From NCBI RefSeq assembly GCF_000282315.2, contig NZ_AKJN02000007.1, forward strand, positions 682,001 through 746,000: a stretch of 64,000 bases of DNA, read 5' to 3'. Shown here piece after piece: positions 16,888 to 25,895 of this stretch. Position numbers and translations under genes: made by a program. Positions within the stretch are counted from its first letter, which is position 1. Each line of letters starts with the position of its first letter. Under the pieces are notes generated by a model. The model saw only the letters and a list, made by a program, of their open reading frames with translations. It had not been told where the DNA came from and ran no database searches. The DNA is from Pseudomonas sp. GM41(2012) (GTDB taxonomy: Bacteria > Pseudomonadota > Gammaproteobacteria > Pseudomonadales > Pseudomonadaceae).

Positions 16888-18789
16888 TCAGGCGCCGACG
16901 ATGCCACCGTCCTCACGGGAAATCGCCATCACCGAAGACCGCGGCTTGCCATTCGGCAGATGCTCAGGGAACGTCGACCCGCCGTTTTCCCCCGGATGCT
17001 GAATCCCGACAAACAAGGTCTTCTGATCCGGCGAGAAGCTGATCCCCGTCACCTCGCAGCCCACCGGCCCGACCATGAAGCGGCGGATCTCCCCGGTGAC
17101 CGGATCAGCGCAGAGCATCTGATTGTTGCCCATGCCCGCGAAGTCGCCTGCGTTGCTCGAATCGCCATCCGTCAGAATCCACAACCGCCCAGCCTTGTCG
17201 AAACCCAAGCCGTCCGGGCTGTTGAACATGTTCTGCGGTGTGATGTTCGATGAACCGCCCTTCGGCGTGCCAGTGTGGACGCCCGGGTTGCCGGCGACCA
17301 CAAACAGATCCCAGGCAAAGTTTTTCGAACCGTGATCGTCACGGTCGGTGCGCCAACGCAAAATCTGCCCGTAGACGTTCTTCTCGCGCGGGTTCGGCCC
17401 GCCCACTGGTTGCCCGTCCTCGCCACGCTTGGCGTTGTTGGTCAGCGTGCAATAGACCTGGCCATCCTTGGGGCTGACGACGATCCATTCCGGGCGGTCC
17501 ATGCGCGTAGCTTTCACCACGCTGGCCGCGAGGCGGGCGTGAATCAACACTTCGGCCTGATCGGCGAAACCGCTGCTGGCGTCGATGCCGTTTTTGCCGT
17601 GGGTCAGTTCGATCCACTCGCCCTGGCCTTTCGGGTGATCGGCATTGCCGTCGCCCGCGTCGAAGCGCGCCACGTACAAGGTGCCGTGGTCCAGCAGGTC
17701 GCGGTTGGCCTTGGGGTTTTTATGGTTGATCTTGTCGCGGCTGACAAATTTGTAGATGAACTCGCCGCGCTCATCGTCGCCCATGTACACCACGGCGTGA
17801 CCGTCACTGGTTTCGGCCAGGGCGGCGTTTTCATGTTTGAAGCGGCCCAGCGCGGTGCGTTTGACGGGCGTCGATTGCGGATCGAACGGGTCGATCTCCA
17901 CGACCCAGCCGTGACGGTTGAGCTCGTTCGGATTCTTCGCCAGGTCGAAACGCTCGTCGTGTGGGTGCCAGTTGATCTCTTTACTGGTCGCCACTGCGCC
18001 GTAGCGTTTTTGCGCGGCGTCGAACTTGTGTTCGGCATTGCTGCTGCCGAAGCAGTCAGTGAAGTTCTCTTCGCAGGTCAGATACGTGCCCCACGGTGTC
18101 TTGCCGTTGGCGCAGTTCTGGAAGGTACCAAGGACGTTCTTGCCGTGTGGGTCTGCACTGGTTTTCAGCAGTTCGTGGCCGGCGGCCGGACCGCTCAGGC
18201 TGATCGGCGCGTTGCCGTGAATGCGCCGGTTGTAGCGCGAGCCCTGGACGAAATGCCATTGGCCGTTCTTGCGCTGCACTTCGATCACCGACACGCCTTC
18301 ACAGGCCAGTGCCTTGCGCACGTCAGCAGCCGATTGCGGCATGCCGCCGTGGGCGTAGAGGTAGCGATAGTTGGTGTATTCGTTGTTGATCGCCATCAGC
18401 GCCCGGTTGTTGTCGCCGGGAAATTCGAACAGGCTCATGCCGTCGTTGTTGTCGCCGAACTGGACTTCCTGATGTTCGGCCGTGCCGTTGCCGCTCGGGT
18501 CGAATGCCGGGCCGTTCTTCTGCAGGGGCTGGCCCCAACTGATCAATACCGAAGATTTGTAGCCTGGCGGCAGGGTGATGGCGTCGCTGGTGGCGGCGGG
18601 GATACTGTCAAAACCCAACAGTTTGCTGGAGCCGGCGCTGACGCTGGCGGCCAGCACGCTGCGGCTCAGCAGATTGCCGCCCAGGAACATGGCTGCACCG
18701 CAAAGGGCACCGGCGCTGATGAAACCTCGACGGCTGAGGCCGACCATGTTCTCGAGGTCGGTGGATTGGTTGTCTTCTAATAGGCTCAC
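16888..18789 (-). CDS. PhoX/DUF839-family secreted phosphatase (Tat substrate)
   Basis: A 633-residue protein from a GTG start at 18789 with GGGAG six bases upstream; the frame extends 17 codons further without a ribosome site. Residues about 18-50 form a twin-arginine signal (LSRRGFISAGALCGAAMF, then SVLA). The mature part is a DUF839 beta-propeller with PhoX-like motifs such as TYLTCEENFTDCFG, HGWVVEIDPFDP and YMGDDERGEFIYKF. The C-terminal GVQHPGENGGSTFPE stretch is typical. PhoX enzymes are calcium- and iron-dependent alkaline phosphatases of the periplasm or outside, used to obtain phosphate. I see no Pho box, but a search is needed to exclude one. The exact substrate is not established. 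Confidence 0.87.
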   Translation of the reverse strand: MSLLEDNQSTDLENMVGLSRRGFISAGALCGAAMFLGGNLLSRSVLAASVSAGSSKLLGFDSIPAATSDAITLPPGYKSSVLISWGQPLQKNGPAFDPSGNGTAEHQEVQFGDNNDGMSLFEFPGDNNRALMAINNEYTNYRYLYAHGGMPQSAADVRKALACEGVSVIEVQRKNGQWHFVQGSRYNRRIHGNAPISLSGPAAGHELLKTSADPHGKNVLGTFQNCANGKTPWGTYLTCEENFTDCFGSSNAEHKFDAAQKRYGAVATSKEINWHPHDERFDLAKNPNELNRHGWVVEIDPFDPQSTPVKRTALGRFKHENAALAETSDGHAVVYMGDDERGEFIYKFVSRDKINHKNPKANRDLLDHGTLYVARFDAGDGNADHPKGQGEWIELTHGKNGIDASSGFADQAEVLIHARLAASVVKATRMDRPEWIVVSPKDGQVYCTLTNNAKRGEDGQPVGGPNPREKNVYGQILRWRTDRDDHGSKNFAWDLFVVAGNPGVHTGTPKGGSSNITPQNMFNSPDGLGFDKAGRLWILTDGDSSNAGDFAGMGNNQMLCADPVTGEIRRFMVGPVGCEVTGISFSPDQKTLFVGIQHPGENGGSTFPEHLPNGKPRSSVMAISREDGGIVGA

Positions 18790-18847
18790 ATCAGGCTCCC
18801 TGCGGGTTTTTGCAGTCACCTTAATGAGCGTTAATGACACTTGTGTT

Positions 18848-19612
18848 TCAAAGCGGTGTACCGAGCAAAACGTTGGATGGCGCGAACTGTACCTGCACCG
18901 GTTTATCGGCGGCCAGACCGAGGGTTCTCAAGTGCAGCGGTTCGGCCAGCGCGCAGAGTGTCTGGCCATTGGGCAGGCCGATGCGCACTTCGCTGGGGCC
19001 GTCCTCGGCGTCGAGAATTTCCTCGATGATGCCCTTCAGGCAATTATTGCCGGGTGTTGCCACTTGATCGATGCCCAGCAACTCCAGCCAACCGGCCTTG
19101 ATCAGCGCAACCACTACGGTGCCGGTTTCCAGTTCCAGACGCGTGGTGCTGTCGTGGGTGATCTGCGCATCGATGCTCAAACCTTCGGCCAGTTCAAGGC
19201 GAATCCGGTCGTTGTGCCCTTGGTTATCAATCGCTACGACCTTGCCGTGCAGTTGATTGCGCGCGCTGGTTCTGAGCATCAGTCGGCCGAGCAGGTCGAG
19301 ATCGCTGGTATCTTCGGCAGCTTCCAGCACCTGAGCCTGCAAGGCTTGCAGCTTTTGATACAGGCGCAACACGCGCTCGCCTTCGCTGGAGAGTTTGGCG
19401 CCACCGCCGCCCTTGCCGCCGACACTGCGCTCCACCAACGGTTTTTGCGCGAGGTTGTTCAACTCATCGATGGCGTCCCAAGCCGCTTTGTAACTCAGCC
19501 CCGCGCTTTTCGCGGCGCGGGTGATCGAGCCCTGTTCGGCAATGTGTTGCAGCAACGCGATGCGCTGCGGACGACGGACGATGTGCTGCGACAACAACGT
19601 AGGCAAGGACAT
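18848..19612 (-). CDS. modE: ModE-family molybdate-responsive transcriptional regulator
   Basis: A 254-residue ModE-type regulator. The N-terminal winged helix-turn-helix (about 14-85) contains LLQHIAEQGSITRAAKSAGLSYKAAWDAI and the signature SVGGKGGGGAKLSSEGERVL. Two Mop/TOBE molybdate-binding domains follow (about 125-190 and 195-250, starting SARNQLHGKVVAI). Molybdate-bound ModE represses modABC and activates molybdenum-enzyme genes. No molybdate transporter gene is in this window, so this regulator acts at a distance. It lies 58 bases upstream of the phosphatase gene on the same strand; co-transcription is possible but not evident. Confidence 0.92.
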   Translation of the reverse strand: MSLPTLLSQHIVRRPQRIALLQHIAEQGSITRAAKSAGLSYKAAWDAIDELNNLAQKPLVERSVGGKGGGGAKLSSEGERVLRLYQKLQALQAQVLEAAEDTSDLDLLGRLMLRTSARNQLHGKVVAIDNQGHNDRIRLELAEGLSIDAQITHDSTTRLELETGTVVVALIKAGWLELLGIDQVATPGNNCLKGIIEEILDAEDGPSEVRIGLPNGQTLCALAEPLHLRTLGLAADKPVQVQFAPSNVLLGTPL

Positions 19613-19689
19613 GGCAAGACGCTTTGGGTTGTGGCGATGGGAAGGACGTTGGCGGCTTGGGGCGCGGGAGTCAAGTCAGGTCATATCCT

Positions 19690-19777
19690 TGTGGGAGTGA
19701 GCCTGCTCGCGATGGGGTTATCAACTTCACCATAGATGCGACGGATAGACCGTCATCGCGAGCAGGCTCGCTCCCAC
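19690..19777. repeat. REP inverted pair
   Basis: Arms 19690-19713 and 19754-19777 are inverted copies of TGTGGGAGTGAGCCTGCTCG with one mismatch. The pair lies between the start of modE and the end of comF. Confidence 0.85.
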
Positions 19778-19793
19778 CCTGAATGCCACTAAA

Positions 19794-20534
19794 TCAGGGC
19801 GCATCGCCGGGTTTGGGTGTGCGGGCCAGGCAATAGACGTCGACCCGAGCGGCGCCGGCGTCCATCAGCAGGCGAGCCAGGGCTTGGGCCGTGGCGCCGG
19901 TGGTCAACACATCGTCCACCAATGCTAAATGACGACCCTTGATGCACGCATCGGGCGTCAGGGCGAAGGCGTTGCGCAGGTTCTTTTTGCGGGCCTCGGC
20001 ATTCAGGTCCTGTTGGGCGCTGGTGTCCTGAATCCTCAGCAACAGCGTTTCATCGCACGGGATGTCGAGGCTGCTGCTGAGCCAACGGGCGAGCATCGCG
20101 GCCTGGTTGAAACCCCGTTGGCGCAGTCGTTTGGAGGCCAGCGGAACCGGGATGAGCGCATCGGGTCGATTCAGGTCTTCATCAAAGCGATGTTGCAGGA
20201 ACTGAGTGAGAAGTTCGGCGAGCAGACGACCAAACGGCCACTTCGCAGAGTGTTTGAAGCGCGTGATCAACGTGTCCACCGGAAAGCTGTAAGTCCAGGG
20301 CGTAGCGACCCGCTCAAAGGCTGGCGGTTGTTTCAGGCATTGACCGCAGGTCAGGCCAGCGGCGGGCAACGGCAGCGCGCAGGTTTGGCATTGATCGCCC
20401 AGCCATGGCAGCTCCGTTTCACAGGCCATGCAGATGGGTGTGCATTCATCGGCGGGTTCTGAACAGAGCAAACAGGATTGATCGTTTTTTAACCAGATGT
20501 AAACCGGTCCTTCGTGTCGTGGTTGACAGCGCAT
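19794..20534 (-). CDS. comF: ComF-family phosphoribosyltransferase-like protein
   Basis: A 246-residue protein. The N-terminal zinc-finger part has CxxC pairs (CLLC, CMAC, CQTC, CGQC). A type I phosphoribosyltransferase domain follows, with the PRPP loop LALVDDVLTTGATA and the LIPVPLASKRLRQRGFNQ stretch. ComF/GntX proteins support DNA uptake in competent bacteria, or use of DNA as a carbon source in others. The exact reaction is not known. It is divergent from bioB with 92 bases between them, an arrangement conserved around the biotin operon in pseudomonads as I recall. Confidence 0.9.
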   Translation of the reverse strand: MRCQPRHEGPVYIWLKNDQSCLLCSEPADECTPICMACETELPWLGDQCQTCALPLPAAGLTCGQCLKQPPAFERVATPWTYSFPVDTLITRFKHSAKWPFGRLLAELLTQFLQHRFDEDLNRPDALIPVPLASKRLRQRGFNQAAMLARWLSSSLDIPCDETLLLRIQDTSAQQDLNAEARKKNLRNAFALTPDACIKGRHLALVDDVLTTGATAQALARLLMDAGAARVDVYCLARTPKPGDAP

Positions 20535-20626
20535 GAGTCTTCCTTAAATATGCCGAACATCCGTGTCGCGTCTGTGGGTATTCCATTCCCCAGCCGCTTG
20601 CCAAGCATAAAACAAAGGAAACGCCC

Positions 20627-21682
20627 ATGAGCGCCAGCACCACTGCAACCCTGCGTCATGACTGGTCTTTGGCCGAAGTCAAAGCACTCTTCGTTCAGCC
20701 ATTCAACGACCTGTTGTTCCAGGCGCAGACGGTGCACCGTGCGCATTTCGACGCCAATCGGGTCCAGGTGTCGACGCTGCTGTCGATCAAAACCGGCGCC
20801 TGCCCGGAAGATTGCAAATATTGTCCGCAGTCCGGTCACTACAACACCGGCCTGGAAAAAGAAAAGCTGATGGAAGTGCAGAAGGTCCTCGAAGAGGCCG
20901 CTCGCGCCAAGGCCATCGGTTCGACCCGTTTCTGCATGGGCGCGGCGTGGAAACATCCGTCGGCCAAAGACATGCCTTACGTGCTGGAAATGGTCAAAGG
21001 CGTGAAAGCCATGGGCCTGGAAACCTGCATGACTCTCGGTCGCCTTGATCAGGACCAGACCGTCGCTCTGGCTGACGCCGGCCTCGACTACTACAACCAC
21101 AACCTCGACACCTCGCCTGAGTTCTACGGCAGCATCATCACCACCCGCACTTACAGCGAGCGCCTGCAAACCCTGGCCTACGTGCGTGAGTCCGGGATGA
21201 AGATCTGCTCCGGCGGCATTCTCGGCATGGGCGAGTCGCTTGATGATCGCGCCAATCTGCTGATCCAGCTGGCCAACCTGCCAGAGCATCCAGAGTCGGT
21301 GCCGATCAACATGTTGGTGAAAGTCGCCGGTACGCCGCTGGAAAATGCTGACGATATCGACCCGTTCGACTTCATCCGCATGCTGGCTGTCGCACGTATC
21401 CTGATGCCGCAATCCCACGTGCGCCTGTCCGCCGGCCGCGAAGCGATGAACGAGCAGATGCAGGCCCTGGCGTTCTTCGCCGGTGCCAACTCGATTTTCT
21501 ACGGCGAAAAACTGCTGACCACCGCCAACCCGCAGGCCGACAAGGACATGCAACTGTTTTCGCGCCTGGGCATCTTGCCGGAAGCGCGTGAAGAGCACGC
21601 TGACGAAGTCCATCAGGCCGCGATCGAACAAGCGCTGGTTGAGCAGAAGAGCAGCGAGCAGTTCTATAACGCTGCCGTCTGA
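20627..21682 (+). CDS. bioB: Biotin synthase
   Basis: A 351-residue radical-SAM enzyme inserting sulfur into dethiobiotin, the last step of biotin synthesis. The radical-SAM cluster cysteines are C59, C63 and C66 in CPEDCKYCPQSG. Other family stretches are GSTRFCMGAAW, YNHNLDTSPEFY and SAGREAMNEQMQ. The ATG has AAAGGAAAC upstream. First gene of bioBFHCD. A REP pair follows the stop before bioF, which may set a different mRNA level for bioB. Confidence 0.97.
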   Translation: MSASTTATLRHDWSLAEVKALFVQPFNDLLFQAQTVHRAHFDANRVQVSTLLSIKTGACPEDCKYCPQSGHYNTGLEKEKLMEVQKVLEEAARAKAIGSTRFCMGAAWKHPSAKDMPYVLEMVKGVKAMGLETCMTLGRLDQDQTVALADAGLDYYNHNLDTSPEFYGSIITTRTYSERLQTLAYVRESGMKICSGGILGMGESLDDRANLLIQLANLPEHPESVPINMLVKVAGTPLENADDIDPFDFIRMLAVARILMPQSHVRLSAGREAMNEQMQALAFFAGANSIFYGEKLLTTANPQADKDMQLFSRLGILPEAREEHADEVHQAAIEQALVEQKSSEQFYNAAV

Positions 21683-21693
21683 CCATCCTGCTC

Positions 21694-21782
21694 TGTAGGA
21701 GCAAGGCTTGCCCGCGATTGATACGCCTCGGTCTGTCTGAATAACTGCGGCGATCCTATCGCGAGCAAGCTTTGCTCCTACA
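21694..21782. repeat. REP inverted pair inside the biotin operon
   Basis: Arms 21694-21718 and 21758-21782 are inverted copies of TGTAGGAGCAAGGCTTGCCC with two mismatches. It sits between bioB and bioF, about 35 bases before the bioF start. Confidence 0.88.
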
Positions 21783-21816
21783 GGGGCTGTACCTCTTTTC
21801 TCATCGCGAGGTCTGC

Positions 21817-22995
21817 ATGTCTTTCGATCTCAGCGCGCGCCTTGCTGCCCGTCGTGCCGAAAATCTCTACCGCCAACGCCCATTGCTCGAAAGCCCTCAA
21901 GGCCCGGAAGTGGTGGTCGATGGTCAGCCGTTGCTGGCGTTCTGTAACAACGACTACCTGGGCCTGGCCAATCACCCGCAAGTGATCGAAGCCTGGCGCG
22001 CCGGTGCGACCCGTTGGGGCGTCGGCGGCGGGGCGTCGCATTTGGTCATCGGCCACAGCAGTCCGCATCACGCGCTGGAAGAGGCCTTGGCCGATTTCAC
22101 CGGTCGCCCGCGCGCGCTGTTGTTCACCACCGGGTACATGGCCAACCTCGGCGCGGTCACCGCGCTGGTCGGGCAGGGCGATACGGTGCTGGAAGACCGG
22201 CTCAATCACGCGTCCCTGCTGGATGCGGGTCTGTTGTCCGGCGCGCGCTTCAATCGCTATCTGCACAACGACGCGGCGAGTCTGGCCAAGCGTCTCGAGA
22301 AGGCGACCGGCAATACCCTGGTGGTCACCGACGGCGTGTTCAGCATGGACGGCGACATTGCCGACCTGCCGGCGTTGGCGCGGGAAGCCAAGGCCAAAGG
22401 AGCCTGGTTGATGGTTGATGACGCTCACGGCTTTGGTCCGCTGGGTGCCAATGGCGGCGGGATCGTCGAGCATTTCGGTCTGAGTCAGGAAGACGTGCCG
22501 GTGCTTGTCGGCACCCTCGGCAAGGCTTTCGGGACCGCCGGGGCTTTTGTGGCTGGCAGCGAAGAGCTGATCGAGAGCCTGATCCAGTTCGCCCGTCCCT
22601 ACATTTACACCACCAGCCAGCCGCCGGCACTGGCCTGCGCGACGCTGAAAAGCCTTGAGTTGCTGCGCACTGAGCACTGGCGACGTGAACATCTGAAAAC
22701 GTTGATCCGCCAGTTCCGCCACGGTGCCGAGCAGATCGGCCTGGAGTTGATGGACAGCTTCACGCCGATCCAGCCGATCATGATCGGCGATGCCGGGCGT
22801 GCGGTTCGACTGTCGCAGATGCTGCGTGAACGCGGTCTGATGGTCACTGCGATCCGTCCACCGACCGTGCCCGCCGGCAGCGCTCGACTGCGAGTGACCC
22901 TGACCGCCGCCCACAGCGAGGCGCAGGTACAGCTATTGTTAAATGGACTGGCCGATTGTTTTCAACAACTGGGACCGGAGCCAAGCCATGCGTGA
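21817..22995 (+). CDS. bioF: 8-amino-7-oxononanoate synthase
   Basis: A 392-residue PLP enzyme of the alpha-oxoamine synthase family that joins pimeloyl-ACP and alanine in biotin synthesis. Motifs include FCNNDYLGLANHP near the start, DDAHGFGPLG (cofactor-binding Asp and His) and the PLP lysine in VGTLGKAFGTAGAF. The start at 21817 (MSFDLSARLAARR) has GAGG five bases upstream; an earlier in-frame ATG lies in the REP pair and is rejected. The stop overlaps the bioH start by eight bases. Confidence 0.96.
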   Translation: MSFDLSARLAARRAENLYRQRPLLESPQGPEVVVDGQPLLAFCNNDYLGLANHPQVIEAWRAGATRWGVGGGASHLVIGHSSPHHALEEALADFTGRPRALLFTTGYMANLGAVTALVGQGDTVLEDRLNHASLLDAGLLSGARFNRYLHNDAASLAKRLEKATGNTLVVTDGVFSMDGDIADLPALAREAKAKGAWLMVDDAHGFGPLGANGGGIVEHFGLSQEDVPVLVGTLGKAFGTAGAFVAGSEELIESLIQFARPYIYTTSQPPALACATLKSLELLRTEHWRREHLKTLIRQFRHGAEQIGLELMDSFTPIQPIMIGDAGRAVRLSQMLRERGLMVTAIRPPTVPAGSARLRVTLTAAHSEAQVQLLLNGLADCFQQLGPEPSHA

Positions 22996-23719
22996 TCGTC
23001 TGATTCTGCTGCCCGGCTGGGGTCTCGGCATTTCTCCCCTGGAGCCCTTGGCGGCAGCGTTGCAAGGACTGGATGAACGCTTGCGGGTCGAGATCGAACC
23101 GTTGCCGGAACTGGAATCGAGCGATCTTGAGGAGTGGCTCGATGAGCTGGATTCGACGGTGCCTCAGGACGCCTGGCTCGGCGGCTGGTCGCTGGGCGGC
23201 ATGCTCGCTTCAGAGTTGGCGGCCCGGCGCGGCGATCGCTGCTGCGGCTTGCTGACCCTGGCGAGCAATCCTTCTTTTGTCGCCCATGAGCAATGGCCGA
23301 GTGCGATGCCTGCCGAAACCTTCGATGCGTTTCTGGCCGGTTGCAAGGCTGATCCGCGCATGACGTTGAAACGTTTCTCGCTGCTCTGCGCTCAGGGGGC
23401 CGAAGACCCGCGCGGCTTGTCTCGGCTGTTGCTCGGCGGCGCGCCACACACTTCGGCAGAGGTGCTGATGAGCGGCCTGGAGCTGCTCGCACAACTGGAT
23501 ACCCGCCAGGCTTTGCAGGCGTTCCGTGGCCCGCAACTGCACTTGTTCGCCGGCCTCGACGGACTGGTTCCAGCCGAAGCGGCGGGCGACCTGCTGACAT
23601 TGCTGCCGGATGTTGAAATCGGTCTGATCGAGCAGGCCAGTCACGCGTTTCTTCTGGAAGACCCTCACGGAGTGGCGGGGGCGATTCAGGCCTTTTTGCA
23701 TGAGTCCGGTGATGACTGA
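22988..23719 (+). CDS. bioH: Pimeloyl-ACP methyl ester carboxylesterase
   Basis: A 243-residue alpha/beta hydrolase. It removes the methyl ester that BioC placed on the biotin precursor, releasing pimeloyl-ACP. The nucleophile elbow is GGWSLGG with S68, the catalytic acid lies in the LFAGLDGLVP region, and the catalytic His is in EQASHAF. The start at 22988 (MRDRLILLPGWG) overlaps the bioF stop. The stop overlaps the bioC start by eight bases (ATGACTGA). This tight packing with bioC supports the BioC-BioH pimelate route. Confidence 0.94.
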   Translation: MRDRLILLPGWGLGISPLEPLAAALQGLDERLRVEIEPLPELESSDLEEWLDELDSTVPQDAWLGGWSLGGMLASELAARRGDRCCGLLTLASNPSFVAHEQWPSAMPAETFDAFLAGCKADPRMTLKRFSLLCAQGAEDPRGLSRLLLGGAPHTSAEVLMSGLELLAQLDTRQALQAFRGPQLHLFAGLDGLVPAEAAGDLLTLLPDVEIGLIEQASHAFLLEDPHGVAGAIQAFLHESGDD

Positions 23720-24524
23720 TTTATCCCTTCCCAACCTGTCCGGCGGTTTGCCCGACAAACGCCAGGTGGCGGCCTCTTTTTCCCGTGCGGCGGCAAGCTA
23801 CGACAGCGTGGCCGAATTTCAGCGCGATGTTGGCAGTGAATTGTCGAGTCGTTTGCCTGAGGGCTTTGTGCCGGGTGTCTGGCTGGATCTGGGCTGCGGC
23901 ACCGGGCATTTCAGCCGTGCATTGGGCGAGCGATTTCCTGCAAGTCACGGCCTGGCATTGGACATCGCCGAAGGCATGCTCAATCACGCCCGGCCGTTGG
24001 GTGGTGCAACGCATTTCATCGCAGGCGATGCCGAGCGGTTACCGTTGCAGGATTCGACCTGCGATCTGATCTTCTCCAGCCTGGCGGTGCAGTGGTGTGC
24101 GGACTTCGCTTCGGTGCTCAGTGAAGCCAATCGGGTGCTGAAACCAGGCGGAATTTTCGCGTTTGCTAGTCTATGCGCAGGCACACTGTTCGAGCTGCGT
24201 GACAGCTGGCGACAGGTGGATGGCATGGTGCACGTCAACCGCTTCCGCGAGTTCGGGGTTTATCAACAGCTTTGCGCGGACAGTGGGTTGAGCGTCGCGA
24301 GTCTGGAAACCCGACCGCACGTGTTGCATTACCCGGATGTGCGCAGCCTGACCCATGAACTGAAGGCGCTGGGTGCCCACAACCTGAACCCCGGTCGGCC
24401 GGGTGGTTTGACCGGCAGGGCGCGGATCCTCGGTTTGATCGAGGCTTATGAGCGGTTTCGTCAGGCCAAAGGATTGCCGGCGACTTATCAAGTGGTCTAC
24501 GCCGTGTTGGAGAAACCCTTATGA
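23712..24524 (+). CDS. bioC: Malonyl-ACP O-methyltransferase
   Basis: A 270-residue SAM-dependent methyltransferase that masks malonyl-ACP as its methyl ester so fatty acid synthesis can build the pimeloyl chain. The SAM-binding motif I is WLDLGCGTGHFSRAL, and the BioC-type N-terminus has VAASFSRAAASYDSVAE. The start at 23712 is preferred because it overlaps the bioH stop and has GAG at acceptable distance. An ATG four codons earlier has no ribosome site. The gene ends four bases into bioD. Confidence 0.94.
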   Translation: MTDLSLPNLSGGLPDKRQVAASFSRAAASYDSVAEFQRDVGSELSSRLPEGFVPGVWLDLGCGTGHFSRALGERFPASHGLALDIAEGMLNHARPLGGATHFIAGDAERLPLQDSTCDLIFSSLAVQWCADFASVLSEANRVLKPGGIFAFASLCAGTLFELRDSWRQVDGMVHVNRFREFGVYQQLCADSGLSVASLETRPHVLHYPDVRSLTHELKALGAHNLNPGRPGGLTGRARILGLIEAYERFRQAKGLPATYQVVYAVLEKPL

Positions 24525-25201
24525 GCGCAGCCTATTTCATCACCGGTACTGACACTGATGTCGGCAAGACCACCATTGCCGCAGGTTTGCTGCATGCCGC
24601 GCGGTCGGCCGGTTTGAGCACGGCGGCGGGCAAGCCGGTCGCCTCCGGTTGCGATGTGACGCCCAAGGGCTTGCGCAACGCTGATGCATTGGCGCTGTTG
24701 GCGCAGTGCTCGTTGCCTTTGACTTATGCGCAGGTCAATCCAGTGGCATTCGAACCTGCGATCGCACCGCATCTGGCAGCGCGGGAGGCCGGTGTGGCAT
24801 TGACTGTGCAATCACTGTTGACGCCCATGCAGGAAATTCTCGATATGCAAGCGGACTTCACCTTGATCGAAGGTGCTGGAGGCTGGCGGGTGCCTTTGGC
24901 CGATCAGGATAATCTGTCGGACTTGGCGATGGCGCTGGGCCTGCCGGTGATCCTGGTGGTGGGCGTGCGCCTGGGTTGCATCAACCATGCGCTGCTGACA
25001 GCCGAGGCGATTGCTCAGGACGGTTTGCAGTTGGCGGGGTGGGTGGCCAATATCATCGATCCGAAGACTTCGCGTCTGGAAGAAAACCTTGCGACGCTCG
25101 CTGAGCGGATCCCGGCACCGTGCCTGGGGCGTGTGCCGAAACTCAAGTTGGTGACCGCTGAAGCAGTGGCGGAGCATCTGCAACTGGATTTACTGGACTG
25201 A
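24521..25201 (+). CDS. bioD: Dethiobiotin synthetase
   Basis: A 226-residue ATP-dependent carboxylase closing the ureido ring of biotin. The P-loop is GTDTDVGKTT (K16), followed by the KPVASG and EGAGGWRVPL motifs. Overlaps bioC by four bases (ATGA). Last gene of the bio operon. bioA, which provides the diamino precursor, is not in this window, as is usual in pseudomonads. Confidence 0.96.
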   Translation: MSAAYFITGTDTDVGKTTIAAGLLHAARSAGLSTAAGKPVASGCDVTPKGLRNADALALLAQCSLPLTYAQVNPVAFEPAIAPHLAAREAGVALTVQSLLTPMQEILDMQADFTLIEGAGGWRVPLADQDNLSDLAMALGLPVILVVGVRLGCINHALLTAEAIAQDGLQLAGWVANIIDPKTSRLEENLATLAERIPAPCLGRVPKLKLVTAEAVAEHLQLDLLD

Positions 25202-25321
25202 GTTTTCTGGCAGGGGTTTTAACTATGACAAGGCACTGTGCCATTAGTGTTTTTGTCGAGCCTTTTGTCAGTGGGTCTGGTTCAATGGCCGCTGTTGATC
25301 CTTTGTAGGACGAGTTCTCCC

Positions 25322-25618
25322 ATGGAAATCTCAGGAAACACCGCTTTTTATGCCGGTCTGAGCACTATTCAGACAGGGCAGAACCGTGTCGATCAGGCCT
25401 CTGGCCAGATCGCCAACACGACGATCGAGCGTTCGGTGACCAGCCAGTCTTCCGAGGCTCAGGTTGATCGTCTGCGCTCGGTGGATCGCAGTCAGCAGTC
25501 GGACCTGGCCAGTAACATGGTCGAGATGTCCCAAGGCAAATTGCAGGTAGAACTGGGTGTCAAAGTCGCCAAGGCATCCGATGAAATGCTCGGTACGCTG
25601 ATTGATACCTACGCTTGA
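25322..25618 (+). CDS. Flagellar rod/hook-like mini protein
   Basis: A 98-residue protein starting MEISGNTAFYAGLSTIQTGQN. The N-terminal 35 residues resemble the N-terminal D0 helix of flagellar rod and hook proteins (repeated heptads ending SGQIANTTIE, compare SNNIANxxT). The last 35 residues resemble their C-terminal helix (QVELGVKVAKASDEMLGTLIDTYA). The usual middle domain is missing. No other flagellar gene is near. The start is chosen because the ORF upstream extends into the promoter; this ATG matches the domain start. A terminator follows directly, so it is a single-gene unit. Function unknown; also present, as I recall, after bioD in P. aeruginosa. Confidence 0.75.
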   Translation: MEISGNTAFYAGLSTIQTGQNRVDQASGQIANTTIERSVTSQSSEAQVDRLRSVDRSQQSDLASNMVEMSQGKLQVELGVKVAKASDEMLGTLIDTYA

Positions 25619-25644
25619 ATCCTCGCTGAACCCGCACCCTCAAC

Positions 25645-25669
25645 GCCGCGAATATTCGCGGCGTTTTTC
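25645..25669 (+). terminator. Rho-independent terminator after the mini rod-like gene
   Basis: A perfect 10-bp palindromic stem (CGCCGCGAAT / ATTCGCGGCG) followed by five T residues. Confidence 0.9.
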
Positions 25670-25895
25670 TGCGTAAATCCTTCTCCCTCAACTAATCTTT
25701 CCTCCACTGCGTATTGCTCAGGCGACGGTGTTGTGTGGCTGTGGGTCTGGTATTTGCCCCGGGTGATGACGAACGGCAAAAGATCGGCGCTTGACAAGAT
25801 TTAGGCGTAAACGTATGTTTCAAACAACTGTTTGACCGTCACAACAAATCAACGCGGTCGTTCATTCCCGGTTACATCAGCAGAGGTTTATCGCT

